Origin: Butyricicoccus pullicaecorum
Lineage (GTDB): Bacteria; Bacillota; Clostridia; Oscillospirales; Butyricicoccaceae
Reading direction: 5' to 3'
Assembly: GCA_018366035.1 (NCBI GenBank)
Contig: JAGZIW010000001.1
Location: 62,001 to 126,000 of the forward strand
DNA: 64,000 nucleotides
Below the pieces are notes generated by a model that did no database searches, had not been told where the DNA came from, and was given only the letters and a program-made list of their open reading frames with translations. Each line of letters begins with the position of its first letter. The first letter of the stretch is position 1. Both the position numbers and the translations under genes were made by a program. This document shows positions 51,568 through 64,000 of the stretch, piece after piece.

Positions 51568-51583
51568 ATGTATCGGCATGCAC

Positions 51584-51627
51584 AAAAATGCTGTCAGCCT
51601 CCTATGATCTTACATAAGAGGCTGACA
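51584..51627 (-). terminator. Terminator after the beta-galactosidase gene
   Basis: Minus-strand TGTCAGCCTC pairs with GAGGCTGACA and is followed by GCATTTTTG. Confidence 0.75.
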
Positions 51628-51654
51628 GATTAAGTCGCATGAAAATAAATGAGT

Positions 51655-56138
<4,484 letters not shown>

Positions 56139-56942
56139 TTATGATTTCGTGAAATGAAAATAAGATTGAATGGCACGAACAACGCCGTTTTCCTCGTTGG
56201 AGGGAGCGATATGGTCAGCGATTTGTTTGAGTGCGGAATGTCCGTTTTCCATTGCAAATGCACAGCCTGCGGTTTGCAGCAATTCGGTATCATTGAGATA
56301 ATCGCCAAATGCCATGGTGTTGCACAGTGGGATATGCAGATGTGCCGCGAGCTGCTGAAGCCCGACGCCCTTATTGGTTTTTGGATTCATGAGATCCACC
56401 CAGTCTGCACCTGAAAGGACGACGGCAAAGTGCTCAGCATAGGAACGGAGTATGGGAAAGCAACCGGTTTCGGCGTGCGCTTTCTCAAAGACAGCAAGCT
56501 TAAAGGCGGGCTGCTGTGCCAATACGGCGATGAGATCGGGCACGATAGTAAGCTTTTCGTAATACATCTGTGCATTCTTAACAAATACGGTATCTGTGCT
56601 GCATTCAATAAAAGCGCCCGCATGGGTACACAGAACGGCGTTGACATCGGGAAGTGTACGAATGGAGTGAATGGGTGGAATAAAATATTGTGCAGGCATT
56701 TGGTCGGCAAAGAGACAATTGGAGTTCTGATAAACCGCAGCACCATTTTCGCAGATAAAGGAAATTTCGTCACAGACCTCTGAAAACAGCATACGCAGGT
56801 TATCATATTGCCGCCCGCTTGCAGCTGCAAAATGGATATTGTTTTTTCGCAGCTGCCGGATAAGCGGGAATAAATCGGGGGATAACTGTTTTTTGCTGTC
56901 CAGTAGCGTTCCGTCTAAATCTGCCGCAATCAGCTGGATCAT
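56139..56942 (-). CDS. HAD family hydrolase, Cof type, last gene of feo operon
   Basis: This 267-residue phosphatase shows motif I AADLDGTLLDS, motif II AAASGRQYDNL, motif III in NPKTNKGVGLQQL and motif IV AFGDYLNDTELLQTAG, with a C2B cap. Its substrate is unknown. Its ATG overlaps the stop of the DtxR-type regulator (ATGA), so it belongs to the iron operon by transcription; a link to iron metabolism is not obvious. Confidence 0.92.
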   Translation of the reverse strand: MIQLIAADLDGTLLDSKKQLSPDLFPLIRQLRKNNIHFAAASGRQYDNLRMLFSEVCDEISFICENGAAVYQNSNCLFADQMPAQYFIPPIHSIRTLPDVNAVLCTHAGAFIECSTDTVFVKNAQMYYEKLTIVPDLIAVLAQQPAFKLAVFEKAHAETGCFPILRSYAEHFAVVLSGADWVDLMNPKTNKGVGLQQLAAHLHIPLCNTMAFGDYLNDTELLQTAGCAFAMENGHSALKQIADHIAPSNEENGVVRAIQSYFHFTKS

Positions 56943-57316
56943 GGAACTTCCTCCTGTAAAATAGATTCAAGACGTTGAATGAGTTCATCGGAAACAACGT
57001 GCTCGATACGGCATGCATCATGTTCGGCAGTTTCCGGAGAAACCCCTAAAACATCACGCAGATAACGGCAGAGCAAATCATGACGGTGGCGAATCTCACG
57101 CGCGTGCGCAAGTCCAGCTTCAGTAAGCACAACATCACTATAATAGGCAGGCTCGACCAATCCCATGTCCCGCAGGACACTGAGAGCCTTGGAAACAGAA
57201 GCGCGGGATACGCCGACACGCCGCGCAATTTCCACTGAACGAACGGTACCAAGTTCATTTTGAATATCAAGAATCACTTCCAAATAGTTTTCGCCAGATT
57301 CATGAATTTGTCGCAT
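56939..57316 (-). CDS. DtxR/MntR-family metal-dependent regulator
   Basis: This 125-residue protein is a two-domain DtxR-type repressor without the SH3-like third domain. The winged helix comprises residues about 1-62 (YLEVILDIQNELGTVRSVEIA, VSRASVSKALSVLRDMGLV). The metal-binding/dimer domain has HRHDLLCRYLRDVLG and EHDACRIEHVVSDELIQRL with the expected His, Cys and Glu ligands. Lying directly after feoB, it probably represses the operon when Fe2+ (or Mn2+) is plentiful. GGAGG precedes the ATG. Confidence 0.92.
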   Translation of the reverse strand: MRQIHESGENYLEVILDIQNELGTVRSVEIARRVGVSRASVSKALSVLRDMGLVEPAYYSDVVLTEAGLAHAREIRHRHDLLCRYLRDVLGVSPETAEHDACRIEHVVSDELIQRLESILQEEVP

Positions 57317-57331
57317 AGGACACCTCCGAAA

Positions 57332-59335
57332 CTAAAACAGGAGCATACCAATATGGTATACGGCAAATGATGTGATCCAAGCCAATAAGGTTTGGAAGGC
57401 GGCAGCGCTCAGTGCCCAAGACCAGCCGCCCATTTCACGCTTAATGGTTGCAAAAGCCGAGATACAGGGCATATAGAGCAGGATAAACACCAGAAAGGCA
57501 TATGCTGCTGCCGGTGAAAAGACACTGGAAAGGATTACGCTCAGCTGTGCACTGGTAGATACTCCGTAGAGCACATTCATGGTGGATACAACGGTTTCTT
57601 TGGCAATCAGGCCTGTGAGCAGGGCAACAGATGCCTGCCATGTTCCAAATCCCAGCGGTGCAAAAATCGGCGCAATCATACGACCGAATATACCTAAAAT
57701 AGAGGACTCTGGAGAGGCTGCAACCGACAAGGTGGGTGTGAAGTTTTGTAAAAGCCAGATAAGGATAGACATGAGGAAGATGATCGTACCGGCTTTGGTG
57801 AGGAAGTCCTTTGCCTTGTCGTACATGCTGCGCATGGTACCCTTCCATGTAGGCAGACGATAAGGGGGAAGCTCCAAGACAAAACCAGAGGATACACCTT
57901 TGAAAACAGTCTTTTGGAGCAGTGCTCCGGCGAAGATGGACATCAAGATGCCCAGTAGGTACAGGCTGATGACGACAAGACTCGCATGCTTGCCGAATAT
58001 GGCACCAGCCACTAATGCGTAGACTGGAAGCTTGGCTCCGCAGGACATGAATGGTGTCAGCATAATGGTCATGCGGCGATCCTTTTCGTTTTCCATGGTG
58101 CGCGCTGCCATGACAGCAGGAGTTGTACAACCAAAGCCCATCAGCATGGGGACAAAGGATTTGCCGGAAAGTCCGATACGTCTGAGCAGCGTGTCCATAA
58201 TAAATGCAATGCGCGCCAGATATCCGGTATCCTCCAGCATGGATAGGAAAAAGAATAAAATGATGATTTGCGGAAGGAAAGAAACGACACCGCCAACGCC
58301 GCCGATGATTCCATCGCAAATCAGACTGATAATCCAGTCAGAGGTTCCAAGTGTGAGCAGCAGAGTTTCAAGATTTGGTGCAATGCCCTCTTGAAGCAGG
58401 GATTCCAGTGCGCCCTTGAGTGTCTCACCAATGGGGCCAAAAGTTGTCCAAAACATCAGTGCCATAATTGCGATAAAGATAGGGAGCGCGAGCCATTTTT
58501 GCATGACGATACGGTCAATGCGTGTGGTTGGTGTTTGTTTGGGAATGGAAGGACGGGTCACACTTTCGCGAACGACTCCTTCGATGTAATCATAAAATGC
58601 GTCGGCAAACAGCATTTCATGATCTTGTCCGATATCATGTGCACAGAGCGCGTCTGCAAGTGCGTCCATTTGGGCGCGCTGCTCTGTGGTCAGTTGGATA
58701 TGGGAAACGATTTGCGGATCATCTTCTAATAATTTTGCTGCATAAAAGGGGCGGCTGCAAGCGCGCAGATCGCTTGTTTCCAGAATATCAGCACCATGAC
58801 GAATCGCGGCACCGACACCGTGCAAATATGCAGGCTGATGTGTTGGCGGCTGTAAATCCCCTGTCACTGCATCTAACAGAGAGGAGATGCCAATGCCGCG
58901 TCGGGCAGAAATCGGGAGTACAGGGACACCTAAATGTGCACTCATTTTTTCACAGTCGATATGGATATCTTGAGCCTCCACATCGTCGATAAAATTGAGT
59001 GCGATAATCATGGGCAGTCCAAGCCCGATCAGCTGCATGGTGAGATAGAGGTTGCGCTCCAAATTGGTGGCATCTACAATATTCAGTATGCCGTCCAGCT
59101 CGTCGGAAAGCACAAACTCACGGGCAATGATTTCTTCTTGTGTATAGGGGGAGAGTGAATAGATGCCGGGCAGATCGACAGCATCGACCCGCTTGCCTGC
59201 ATGCTCGATGTGACCGGTTTTCCGGTCGATCGTAACGCCGGGCCAGTTGCCGACATGTTGATTGGAGCCTGTAAGACGATTGAATAGCGTGGTTTTGCCG
59301 CTGTTTGGGTTTCCGATAATTGCGAGTGTCTGCAT
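57332..59335 (-). CDS. feoB: Ferrous iron transport protein B
   Basis: FeoB is the membrane GTPase of Fe2+ uptake. This one has 667 residues. The N-terminal G domain shows G1 GNPNSGKTT (8-16), G3 DLPGIYSLSPYT near 54 and G4-like ALNFIDDVE near 112. A helical domain follows, then about 10 membrane helices with the two gate regions (LEDTGYLARIAFIMD near 365, SGKSFVPMLMGFGCTTPAVM near 392) and GLIAKETVVSTM near 585. It lies 5 bp after feoA and 15 bp before the DtxR gene. Confidence 0.97.
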   Translation of the reverse strand: MQTLAIIGNPNSGKTTLFNRLTGSNQHVGNWPGVTIDRKTGHIEHAGKRVDAVDLPGIYSLSPYTQEEIIAREFVLSDELDGILNIVDATNLERNLYLTMQLIGLGLPMIIALNFIDDVEAQDIHIDCEKMSAHLGVPVLPISARRGIGISSLLDAVTGDLQPPTHQPAYLHGVGAAIRHGADILETSDLRACSRPFYAAKLLEDDPQIVSHIQLTTEQRAQMDALADALCAHDIGQDHEMLFADAFYDYIEGVVRESVTRPSIPKQTPTTRIDRIVMQKWLALPIFIAIMALMFWTTFGPIGETLKGALESLLQEGIAPNLETLLLTLGTSDWIISLICDGIIGGVGGVVSFLPQIIILFFFLSMLEDTGYLARIAFIMDTLLRRIGLSGKSFVPMLMGFGCTTPAVMAARTMENEKDRRMTIMLTPFMSCGAKLPVYALVAGAIFGKHASLVVISLYLLGILMSIFAGALLQKTVFKGVSSGFVLELPPYRLPTWKGTMRSMYDKAKDFLTKAGTIIFLMSILIWLLQNFTPTLSVAASPESSILGIFGRMIAPIFAPLGFGTWQASVALLTGLIAKETVVSTMNVLYGVSTSAQLSVILSSVFSPAAAYAFLVFILLYMPCISAFATIKREMGGWSWALSAAAFQTLLAWITSFAVYHIGMLLF

Positions 59336-59340
59336 GTTTA

Positions 59341-59568
59341 TCAGTCCTCCAAAAGTATATTGGCAGCTTCTTCACGGCGAAGGGAAAGACTATAACCGCG
59401 GAGTCGTACCGCGATAGGATCCCCGAAAGGGGCAACACGATCGACCGTAATCCGTACGCCTTTTGTAATTCCCATATCCAGAAAGTGCCGTTTGATTGCA
59501 CCTTCTGCGCTTAAGCTTTCTACGATCCCAGATTGCCCGGGTTTGAGTTGTGCAAGCGATTTCTTCAT
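59341..59568 (-). CDS. feoA: Ferrous iron transport protein A
   Basis: This 75-residue SH3-like cytoplasmic protein assists FeoB. The sequence LAQLKPGQSGIVESL, HFLDMGITKGVRITV, GDPIAVRLRGYSLSLRREEA is typical of FeoA over its whole length. It is the first gene of feoA-feoB-dtxR-HAD. Upstream lie a TTGACA promoter and a candidate metal-regulator operator. Confidence 0.95.
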   Translation of the reverse strand: MKKSLAQLKPGQSGIVESLSAEGAIKRHFLDMGITKGVRITVDRVAPFGDPIAVRLRGYSLSLRREEAANILLED

Positions 59569-59592
59569 GATATCTGATTGATGCCTCCATTT

Positions 59593-59608
59593 GTTACCTT
59601 TAGTTAAC
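59593..59608. promoter_or_regulatory. Candidate DtxR-type operator upstream of feoA
   Basis: An imperfect 16-bp palindrome GTTAnCTwwAGnTAAC lies just downstream of the feo promoter, where a bound repressor would block transcription. It resembles DtxR-family boxes in its TTA/TAA arms but is not a full match. Confidence 0.45.
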
Positions 59609-59620
59609 TTCTCATGTTTT

Positions 59621-59650
59621 ATTGTAAGTCATTGCTAACCGGTCTGTCAA
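59621..59650 (-). promoter_or_regulatory. Sigma-A-type promoter of the feo operon
   Basis: Minus-strand TTGACA (59645-59650), 18 bp, TACAAT (59621-59626). Confidence 0.75.
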
Positions 59651-59720
59651 TGTCAAATAGAACAAAACATATCCAAACTTGTGCAGGATATTTGATATTT
59701 TTTGGTGTTTGCCTAGGCAG

Positions 59721-59749
59721 TTTACGAAAATCTGTAAATATGATATGAT
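59721..59749 (+). promoter_or_regulatory. Sigma-A-type promoter for the thioesterase-mutY operon
   Basis: TTTACG (59721-59726), 17 bp, TATGAT (59744-59749). Confidence 0.6.
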
Positions 59750-59787
59750 AACACAAGACGATTTAGTAGAAAGGATTTTTTATATTT

Positions 59788-60207
59788 ATGTCAGATACTT
59801 TGGCTTTTCTCCGCCAGAGACAGGAGAATGGTGGATTTAATGAACTCTTGGGTATGCGCATACGCACGATTCGCGCGGGATACGCAGAAGTAGAGCTTCC
59901 GGCAGGTACGGGCATTTTGAATGCACTTGGGAACGCCCATGGCGGTGCAATTTATGCGCTTTGTGATACGGCAGCCGGAACTGCGGCGGCCTCTTATGGG
60001 AGGGTTGGCGTAACGCTCAACGCCTCTATTCAGTATCTGCGTCCAGCGAAACATGGGCAGTCCCTATTCGCAAAGACACAGGAAATCAAGGTAGGAAGAA
60101 CAACGGCAGTTTATGGCGTTACTGTTACAGACGAAGATGAGACAGAGATTGCGCAGGCAACCTTTACCATGTTCTATATTGGGCAACGCACGGAATCACT
60201 CGAATGA
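59788..60207 (+). CDS. PaaI-type hotdog thioesterase
   Basis: This 139-residue hotdog-fold protein probably hydrolyses acyl- or aryl-CoA thioesters. The family core GNAHGGAIYALCDTAAGTAA (catalytic Asp in CDTAAG) and the strand region VTLNASIQYLRPAK are present. It overlaps mutY by 4 bases (ATGA), although no functional link between the two is known. Confidence 0.9.
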   Translation: MSDTLAFLRQRQENGGFNELLGMRIRTIRAGYAEVELPAGTGILNALGNAHGGAIYALCDTAAGTAAASYGRVGVTLNASIQYLRPAKHGQSLFAKTQEIKVGRTTAVYGVTVTDEDETEIAQATFTMFYIGQRTESLE

Positions 60208-61241
60208 CCAAGGAGATGGCAGCAGAGCTGCTTGCGTGGTATGATGCGGGGCATCGGGATTTGCCTTGGCGAAATACAAAAGATCCGTATCGGATATGGT
60301 TATCTGAAATTATGCTCCAGCAAACCCGTGTAGAGGCAGTGATTCCGTATTATGAGCGGTTTTTGCAGATGTGTCCGGATATTGAGGCGCTGGCAAAGGC
60401 GCCTGAACAGGTCTATCTCAAATTATGGGAGGGACTGGGATATTATAGTCGGGTACGCAATCTGCACAAGGCGGCGTGTTTGTTGTGTGAGGAATATGGT
60501 GGGCAAATGCCTAACGATTACAAAGCACTTTTATCGCTTTCGGGGATTGGAGACTATACTGCCAGTGCGATTGCGTCAATTGCATTTGGACTTCCAGAGC
60601 CTGCGGTCGATGGCAATGTACTGCGCGTATGCGCGCGGGTGCAGGGGGATTTTCGTTCGGTAGATGATTCGAAGGTTAAGCGGGATTTTCGTGCACAGCT
60701 TGTGGAAATAATACCGAAAGACCGAGCCGGAGACTTCAATCAGGCGCTTATGGAACTGGGGGCGATGGTTTGTATTCCGAATGGAATACCACGCTGTGCG
60801 GATTGTCCGATTTCACACCTGTGTCGTGCATTCCATGAAAAAACATGGGATCAGATTCCGGTGCGCACACCAAAGAAAGCGAGAACAATTGTGGAGCGCA
60901 CGGTAATTTTGGCACGCTGCGGAAAGCTGGTCGGGATTCGGCGCAGACCGGATAGGGGACTGCTTGCGCGTATGTGGGAACTTCCTGCTTATGAAAGAAA
61001 GCTCGAGCCGCGAGAAATCAAGGCGCAGCTAGAAAAGAATGGCTGGAAAGCAGTGAAATTACTGTCGTTGTCTCCGGCAAAGCATATTTTTACGCATGTA
61101 GAATGGCATATGACAGGATATTATGCAGAACTTTGTGCACCTGTCCCTGAATTGATCTGGGTCACACCAAACGAACTGCGCGGAGAATATGCACTGCCGT
61201 CAGCATTTCGTGCATTTTTGCAGGTACTGGAGGAAGAATAA
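60204..61241 (+). CDS. mutY: A/G-specific adenine glycosylase
   Basis: MutY removes adenine mispaired with 8-oxoguanine. This one has 345 residues. The catalytic Glu is in LSEIMLQQTRVEAV (about residue 35), the helix-hairpin-helix is LLSLSGIGDYTASAI, and the catalytic Asp is in VDGNVLRVCAR. The 4Fe-4S ligands are the four cysteines spaced C-x6-C-x2-C-x5-C from about residue 192. The C-terminal NUDIX-like domain (from about 225) for 8-oxoG recognition is present. Its stop overlaps the start of the next repair gene. Confidence 0.97.
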   Translation: MTKEMAAELLAWYDAGHRDLPWRNTKDPYRIWLSEIMLQQTRVEAVIPYYERFLQMCPDIEALAKAPEQVYLKLWEGLGYYSRVRNLHKAACLLCEEYGGQMPNDYKALLSLSGIGDYTASAIASIAFGLPEPAVDGNVLRVCARVQGDFRSVDDSKVKRDFRAQLVEIIPKDRAGDFNQALMELGAMVCIPNGIPRCADCPISHLCRAFHEKTWDQIPVRTPKKARTIVERTVILARCGKLVGIRRRPDRGLLARMWELPAYERKLEPREIKAQLEKNGWKAVKLLSLSPAKHIFTHVEWHMTGYYAELCAPVPELIWVTPNELRGEYALPSAFRAFLQVLEEE

Positions 61242-61738
61242 TGGAATATATCCGCGTTACACATAATTTTCCACCACTTTTTGCGCCGGACTCCAGAGCG
61301 CTCATTTTGGGGTCTATGCCAAGCCCGAAATCCAGAGAACAGGCATTTTTCTACGGGCACCCGCAAAATCGGTTTTGGCCGGTTTTGGCGGCCGTGTTTG
61401 ACGAGCCGACACCACAAAGCATAGAAGAAAAGCGGCAAATGGCATACAGGCATCACATTGCAATGTGGGATACCCTTGCAGCTTGTGAAATCAAGGGAGC
61501 AAGCGATACCTCCATTCGCAATCCGGAACCTAACGATTTACAATGGCTCATTGCCCAGACGCAGGTGAAAGCGATTTTTTGCACAGGGGCGGCATCTCAC
61601 AAGTATTATACCAAATTGTGCCAGCCCAAGACGGGGATTGCAGCCGTTTGTCTGCCATCTACCAGCCCTGCAAATGCGGCATGGTCAAAAGAACGGCTGA
61701 TAGAGGCATATCGTGTGATTGCCCAAGCGGTTGAATAA
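61241..61738 (+). CDS. DNA-deoxyinosine glycosylase (hypoxanthine-DNA glycosylase)
   Basis: This 165-residue member of the uracil-DNA glycosylase superfamily (family 6, HDG) removes hypoxanthine arising from deaminated adenine. The motif LILGSMPSPKSREQAFFYGH and PQNRFWPVL mark the active site; WDTLAACEIKGASDTSI and LPSTSPANA complete the fold. It starts on the last base of mutY's stop, so two base-excision enzymes are made together. Confidence 0.93.
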   Translation: MEYIRVTHNFPPLFAPDSRALILGSMPSPKSREQAFFYGHPQNRFWPVLAAVFDEPTPQSIEEKRQMAYRHHIAMWDTLAACEIKGASDTSIRNPEPNDLQWLIAQTQVKAIFCTGAASHKYYTKLCQPKTGIAAVCLPSTSPANAAWSKERLIEAYRVIAQAVE

Positions 61739-61775
61739 AAAATGCACAGAGTCCATTTGGATTCTGTGCATTTTT
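61738..61775. terminator. Bidirectional terminator
   Basis: An 18-bp stem with one G-T pair (61738-61755 with 61758-61775), A and T runs at the base, between converging genes. Confidence 0.9.
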
Positions 61776-61776
61776 G

Positions 61777-62925
61777 TTATGAAATGGAATGTTGTGCAGG
61801 CAGTTCCGTTAAAATAAAGTCACAAAGACGCGCAGTTGCATCGGGGTGCGCAATGGCACTCATCGTCTCTCTCACAGTGCGCAGACGGTGCGGGCTTTTG
61901 AACAGATGATACACTGCCTCATCTACCGGAAAGGTTTTTGTGACAAGACATGCCATACCATTATTCATAAGAAATTCCACATTGCGCTCTTCGTGTCCGG
62001 GAATGGGATTGACCAAGATCATAGGCAGATGTTTTGCAAGTGCTTCGGAAACGGTCAGTCCGCCGGGCTTTGTGATAATACAGTCTGCCGCGCTCATCAT
62101 TTCCTCTACATTATTAACAAAGCCATAAGGATAGAGAATACAAGGCCCGTCTTGCCGTGCCTGCATTTGCAGCATTTCTTCATATTGTTTTTTGTTATTG
62201 CCGCATACGACCAGCAGCTGAAATGGGATACCGCAGAGATTGAGCTGACGAATCAAATTTTTGTTTTTGGAATATCCCATGCTGCCGCCCATCATTAAGA
62301 TAGTTGGCCGTTCAAGGTCGATGCCAAGACGCTGCCGTGCCTCTTGCTGACAAATAGGTTCACAGAATTTGGGGTGAATGGGGATACCAAGCGGCAGGAT
62401 TCGTGAAGGGTCAATTCCTCTTTTGACTGCACGGTGCGTGAGCAGTTCACTGCCGGTAACAATATATTCAATATTTGGAACGTCCTCCCAGTAGGGGTGT
62501 ACCGTATAATCTGTGATGATGCCGATGGTAGGTGCTGTCAACAGCTGTCTTTTTTTGAGATCATTGACCAGCTGTGCTGCAAACACATGCGTGCAGACAA
62601 TGGCATCAGGAGAAAAGTCGTTGACGATACGGGCAAATTTGGAAGCACCCAGCGCATTTACAATATTGATGACAGAGATTGGGTGCGCAAAATAGCCGGA
62701 TCCATGATTTTCAGCCAGTAAATAGACCAGCCGATAGAGTTCTTGTGTGTGCTTTGAGGTAAAAAGATAACCCTTGTCAATGGTTTCCTTGACAATTCTG
62801 CTGAGATAGGCATAGACATCGACTGTGTCCACAACAGCACCCTTCTCGCGCAGCATATCTGCAACAGCTTTTGCTGTTGCGTGGTGACCAAAACCGGCGG
62901 TTACCGATAAAATCATAACGCGCAT
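61777..62925 (-). CDS. MGDG synthase/UgtP-like glycosyltransferase
   Basis: This 382-residue GT28-type enzyme resembles diacylglycerol glycosyltransferases and MurG. The N-terminal ILSVTAGFGHHATAKAVAD binds the acceptor side, and IGIITDYTVHPYW is typical of the MGDG synthase domain. The UDP-sugar site is MMGGSMGYSKN with KPGGLTVSEAL near residue 288. It probably makes membrane glycolipids at the inner face of the membrane. A GGAG site precedes the ATG. Confidence 0.92.
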   Translation of the reverse strand: MRVMILSVTAGFGHHATAKAVADMLREKGAVVDTVDVYAYLSRIVKETIDKGYLFTSKHTQELYRLVYLLAENHGSGYFAHPISVINIVNALGASKFARIVNDFSPDAIVCTHVFAAQLVNDLKKRQLLTAPTIGIITDYTVHPYWEDVPNIEYIVTGSELLTHRAVKRGIDPSRILPLGIPIHPKFCEPICQQEARQRLGIDLERPTILMMGGSMGYSKNKNLIRQLNLCGIPFQLLVVCGNNKKQYEEMLQMQARQDGPCILYPYGFVNNVEEMMSAADCIITKPGGLTVSEALAKHLPMILVNPIPGHEERNVEFLMNNGMACLVTKTFPVDEAVYHLFKSPHRLRTVRETMSAIAHPDATARLCDFILTELPAQHSIS

Positions 62926-62956
62926 TCTATTTCTACTCCTTTTTTAAGACGTCCTT

Positions 62957-62985
62957 ATTTTAGCGCATTCGGGAGTAGATTGCAA
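62957..62985 (-). promoter_or_regulatory. Sigma-A-type promoter for the glycosyltransferase
   Basis: Minus-strand TTGCAA (62980-62985), 17 bp, TAAAAT (62957-62962). Confidence 0.65.
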
Positions 62986-62999
62986 GAAAAAAGCTGGAT

Positions 63000-63269
63000 T
63001 TATATGGAATGAAGTGTGGTGAGCCGTTCATACTCGGATAAAATACGGTTTTCCATTTCCTCACGTAAAAGTGGACCGATTGGGTGGACGATATCATGAT
63101 AGCGTCCGTCGGTGCTGCGGCGTGCGGGCATTGCCAGAAACAAATGGTCATCGCCTGCAATGACCTTGATATCATGAACCGCAAAGATGTTGTCAAAGGT
63201 GACAGATACCAGTGCACGCAATCTGCCATGTGTTGGAAAACGACGAAATTTGATTTCTGTAATTTCCAT
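63000..63269 (-). CDS. spoVG: Septation regulator SpoVG
   Basis: This 89-residue protein is SpoVG, a small nucleic-acid-binding regulator acting in septum formation, sporulation and virulence-type gene control. The start MEITEIKFRRF, LVSVTFDNIFAVHDIKVI and LFLAMPARRSTDGRYHDIVHPI match the family throughout. AAGGAG precedes the ATG. I did not find a convincing sigma-H promoter in the short divergent region to murC. Confidence 0.95.
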   Translation of the reverse strand: MEITEIKFRRFPTHGRLRALVSVTFDNIFAVHDIKVIAGDDHLFLAMPARRSTDGRYHDIVHPIGPLLREEMENRILSEYERLTTLHSI

Positions 63270-63316
63270 AAGTTTTGTGGTCTCCTTTTATATCGTCATG
63301 GTTTTTTGGTTCCTGC

Positions 63317-63345
63317 TTGATATTCTTCCAAGATTCCCATATAAT
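63317..63345 (+). promoter_or_regulatory. Sigma-A-type promoter for murC
   Basis: TTGATA (63317-63322), 17 bp, TATAAT (63340-63345). Confidence 0.75.
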
Positions 63346-63381
63346 AATACATAGAAATTTTAAGTGTTGGAGGCTGTTGGT

Positions 63382-64000
63382 ATGGAATTGTCCATCAAGC
63401 CATATATTGAAAATAAAAAGAAGATTCATTTGGTTGGAATTGGCGGCGTGTCCATGAACTCGCTGGGAGAACTGCTTTTAAGTATGGGCGTGCCAGTGAG
63501 CGGCTCGGATCGCGCACATTCCGCGGTCACAGAGCGTTTGGAGCGTCTGGGGGCGCAGATTTATTATACCCATGAGGCACAGAATGTAGAGGGTGCGGCG
63601 CTGGTTGTCCGTACCGCAGCCGTGCATGATAATAATCCCGAAATCGTGCGGGCACATGCGCTCGGTATTCCGGTTATGGAACGTGCGCAGGCGTGGGGCG
63701 GCTTGATGACTGATTATCAAAACGTGATTTGTCTGTCCGGCACCCACGGAAAGACGACAAGCACTTCTATGATGACTCTGATCACGATGCAGGCGGCGCT
63801 CGATCCCACCGTAATGGTGGGAAGCAACCTGCCTGCCATTGGAGGGACTCTGCGCATTGGCGGGCAGGAATGTTTTGTTGCGGAATCCTGTGAATACTGT
63901 AATTCCTTTCTGTCATTTTCGCCAACGATTGCGGTTGTACTCAATGTGGAAGCCGATCATCTGGATTTTTTCAAGGATATTGATGATATTGTGCATTCCT
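63382..64000 (+). CDS. murC: UDP-N-acetylmuramate-L-alanine ligase, N-terminal part (runs off window)
   Basis: The first 206 codons are visible; the frame is open at the right edge. MurC adds L-alanine to UDP-MurNAc in peptidoglycan synthesis. The N-terminal UDP-binding loop IHLVGIGGVSMNSLGELL is at residues 15-32 and the ATP P-loop LSGTHGKTTSTSM near 119. The metal-binding His in EADHLDFF appears near 194. The ATG follows GGAGG by eight bases. It is divergent from spoVG. Confidence 0.95.
   Translation, partial: MELSIKPYIENKKKIHLVGIGGVSMNSLGELLLSMGVPVSGSDRAHSAVTERLERLGAQIYYTHEAQNVEGAALVVRTAAVHDNNPEIVRAHALGIPVMERAQAWGGLMTDYQNVICLSGTHGKTTSTSMMTLITMQAALDPTVMVGSNLPAIGGTLRIGGQECFVAESCEYCNSFLSFSPTIAVVLNVEADHLDFFKDIDDIVHS

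Noticed and set aside
57441..58319. 292-codon leftward frame inside feoB
   Set aside because: Same-strand, different frame within feoB; Cys/His/Arg-rich with no family resemblance.
63270..63381. Sigma-H promoter for spoVG
   Set aside because: A GCAGGAA element occurs on the minus strand but no matching GAAT-type -10 stands at the right distance.

Overview
This 64 kb window looks like ordinary chromosome of an anaerobic, spore-forming member of the Clostridia (Firmicutes). Pointers are spoVG, spoVAC behind a sigma-G-type promoter, FeoAB ferrous iron uptake, ECF transporter S components, an orphan selD cluster for selenium-dependent molybdenum hydroxylases, strong purine-rich ribosome binding sites, TTGACA/TATAAT-type promoters and many hairpin-plus-T-run terminators. 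Base composition is moderate and even. An Oscillospirales-type gut organism is a reasonable guess, but nothing here fixes the genus. I saw no rRNA, tRNA, insertion sequence, phage gene or CRISPR array. The window starts inside glyA and ends inside murC.

Layout. 1-10.3 kb: housekeeping and peptide metabolism (glyA, pgi, a membrane protein, coaX with a probable pantothenate ECF S component, a P1 peptidase, an RluA-type pseudouridine synthase, three tandem M42 peptidases). 10.5-20.7 kb: the selenium/molybdenum hydroxylase accessory cluster: xanthine/uracil permease, ModE-like regulator, selD, yedF, yqeB, cysteine desulfurase-like enzyme, Se/S-carrier-like protein, mocA and yqeC, with a large Sel1-repeat protein embedded. 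The hydroxylase itself is not in the window. 20.8-22 kb: a membrane-anchored GH19-like hydrolase and a small orphan gene with a consensus promoter.

22.3-38.9 kb: a complete Ter (tellurite-resistance-type) stress module. One arm (leftward) encodes an AIM24 protein and a trypsin-like protease whose N-terminus resembles the YceG protein of the same module. The rightward arm encodes the biosynthetic module (C-C bond lyase, PRTase-TRSP, StiP-PELOTA), then YceG, TelA, three TerD paralogues and a Ca2+ P-type ATPase. A Ter-type HAD phosphatase follows and overlaps an OmpR/histidine kinase pair. The system probably couples calcium-binding TerD proteins and ion pumping to synthesis of a nucleoside-like metabolite (function proposed for the family, not shown here). 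This is the most interesting part of the window.

39-64 kb: a coiled-coil protein of unknown function, an FtsX-type ABC exporter, an orphan PqqD-like protein with a membrane partner, an OPT oligopeptide transporter, PepD, a rhodanese, spoVAC, an ECF S component, HAD phosphatases, a small membrane exporter, a very large secreted GH2 beta-galactosidase with a LamG-like domain nested in its catalytic barrel, the feoAB-DtxR-HAD iron operon with a candidate operator, a thioesterase-mutY-hypoxanthine glycosylase repair operon, an MGDG-synthase-like glycosyltransferase, spoVG and the start of murC.

Gene starts were chosen from Shine-Dalgarno spacing and family length. Promoter and terminator calls are by eye.
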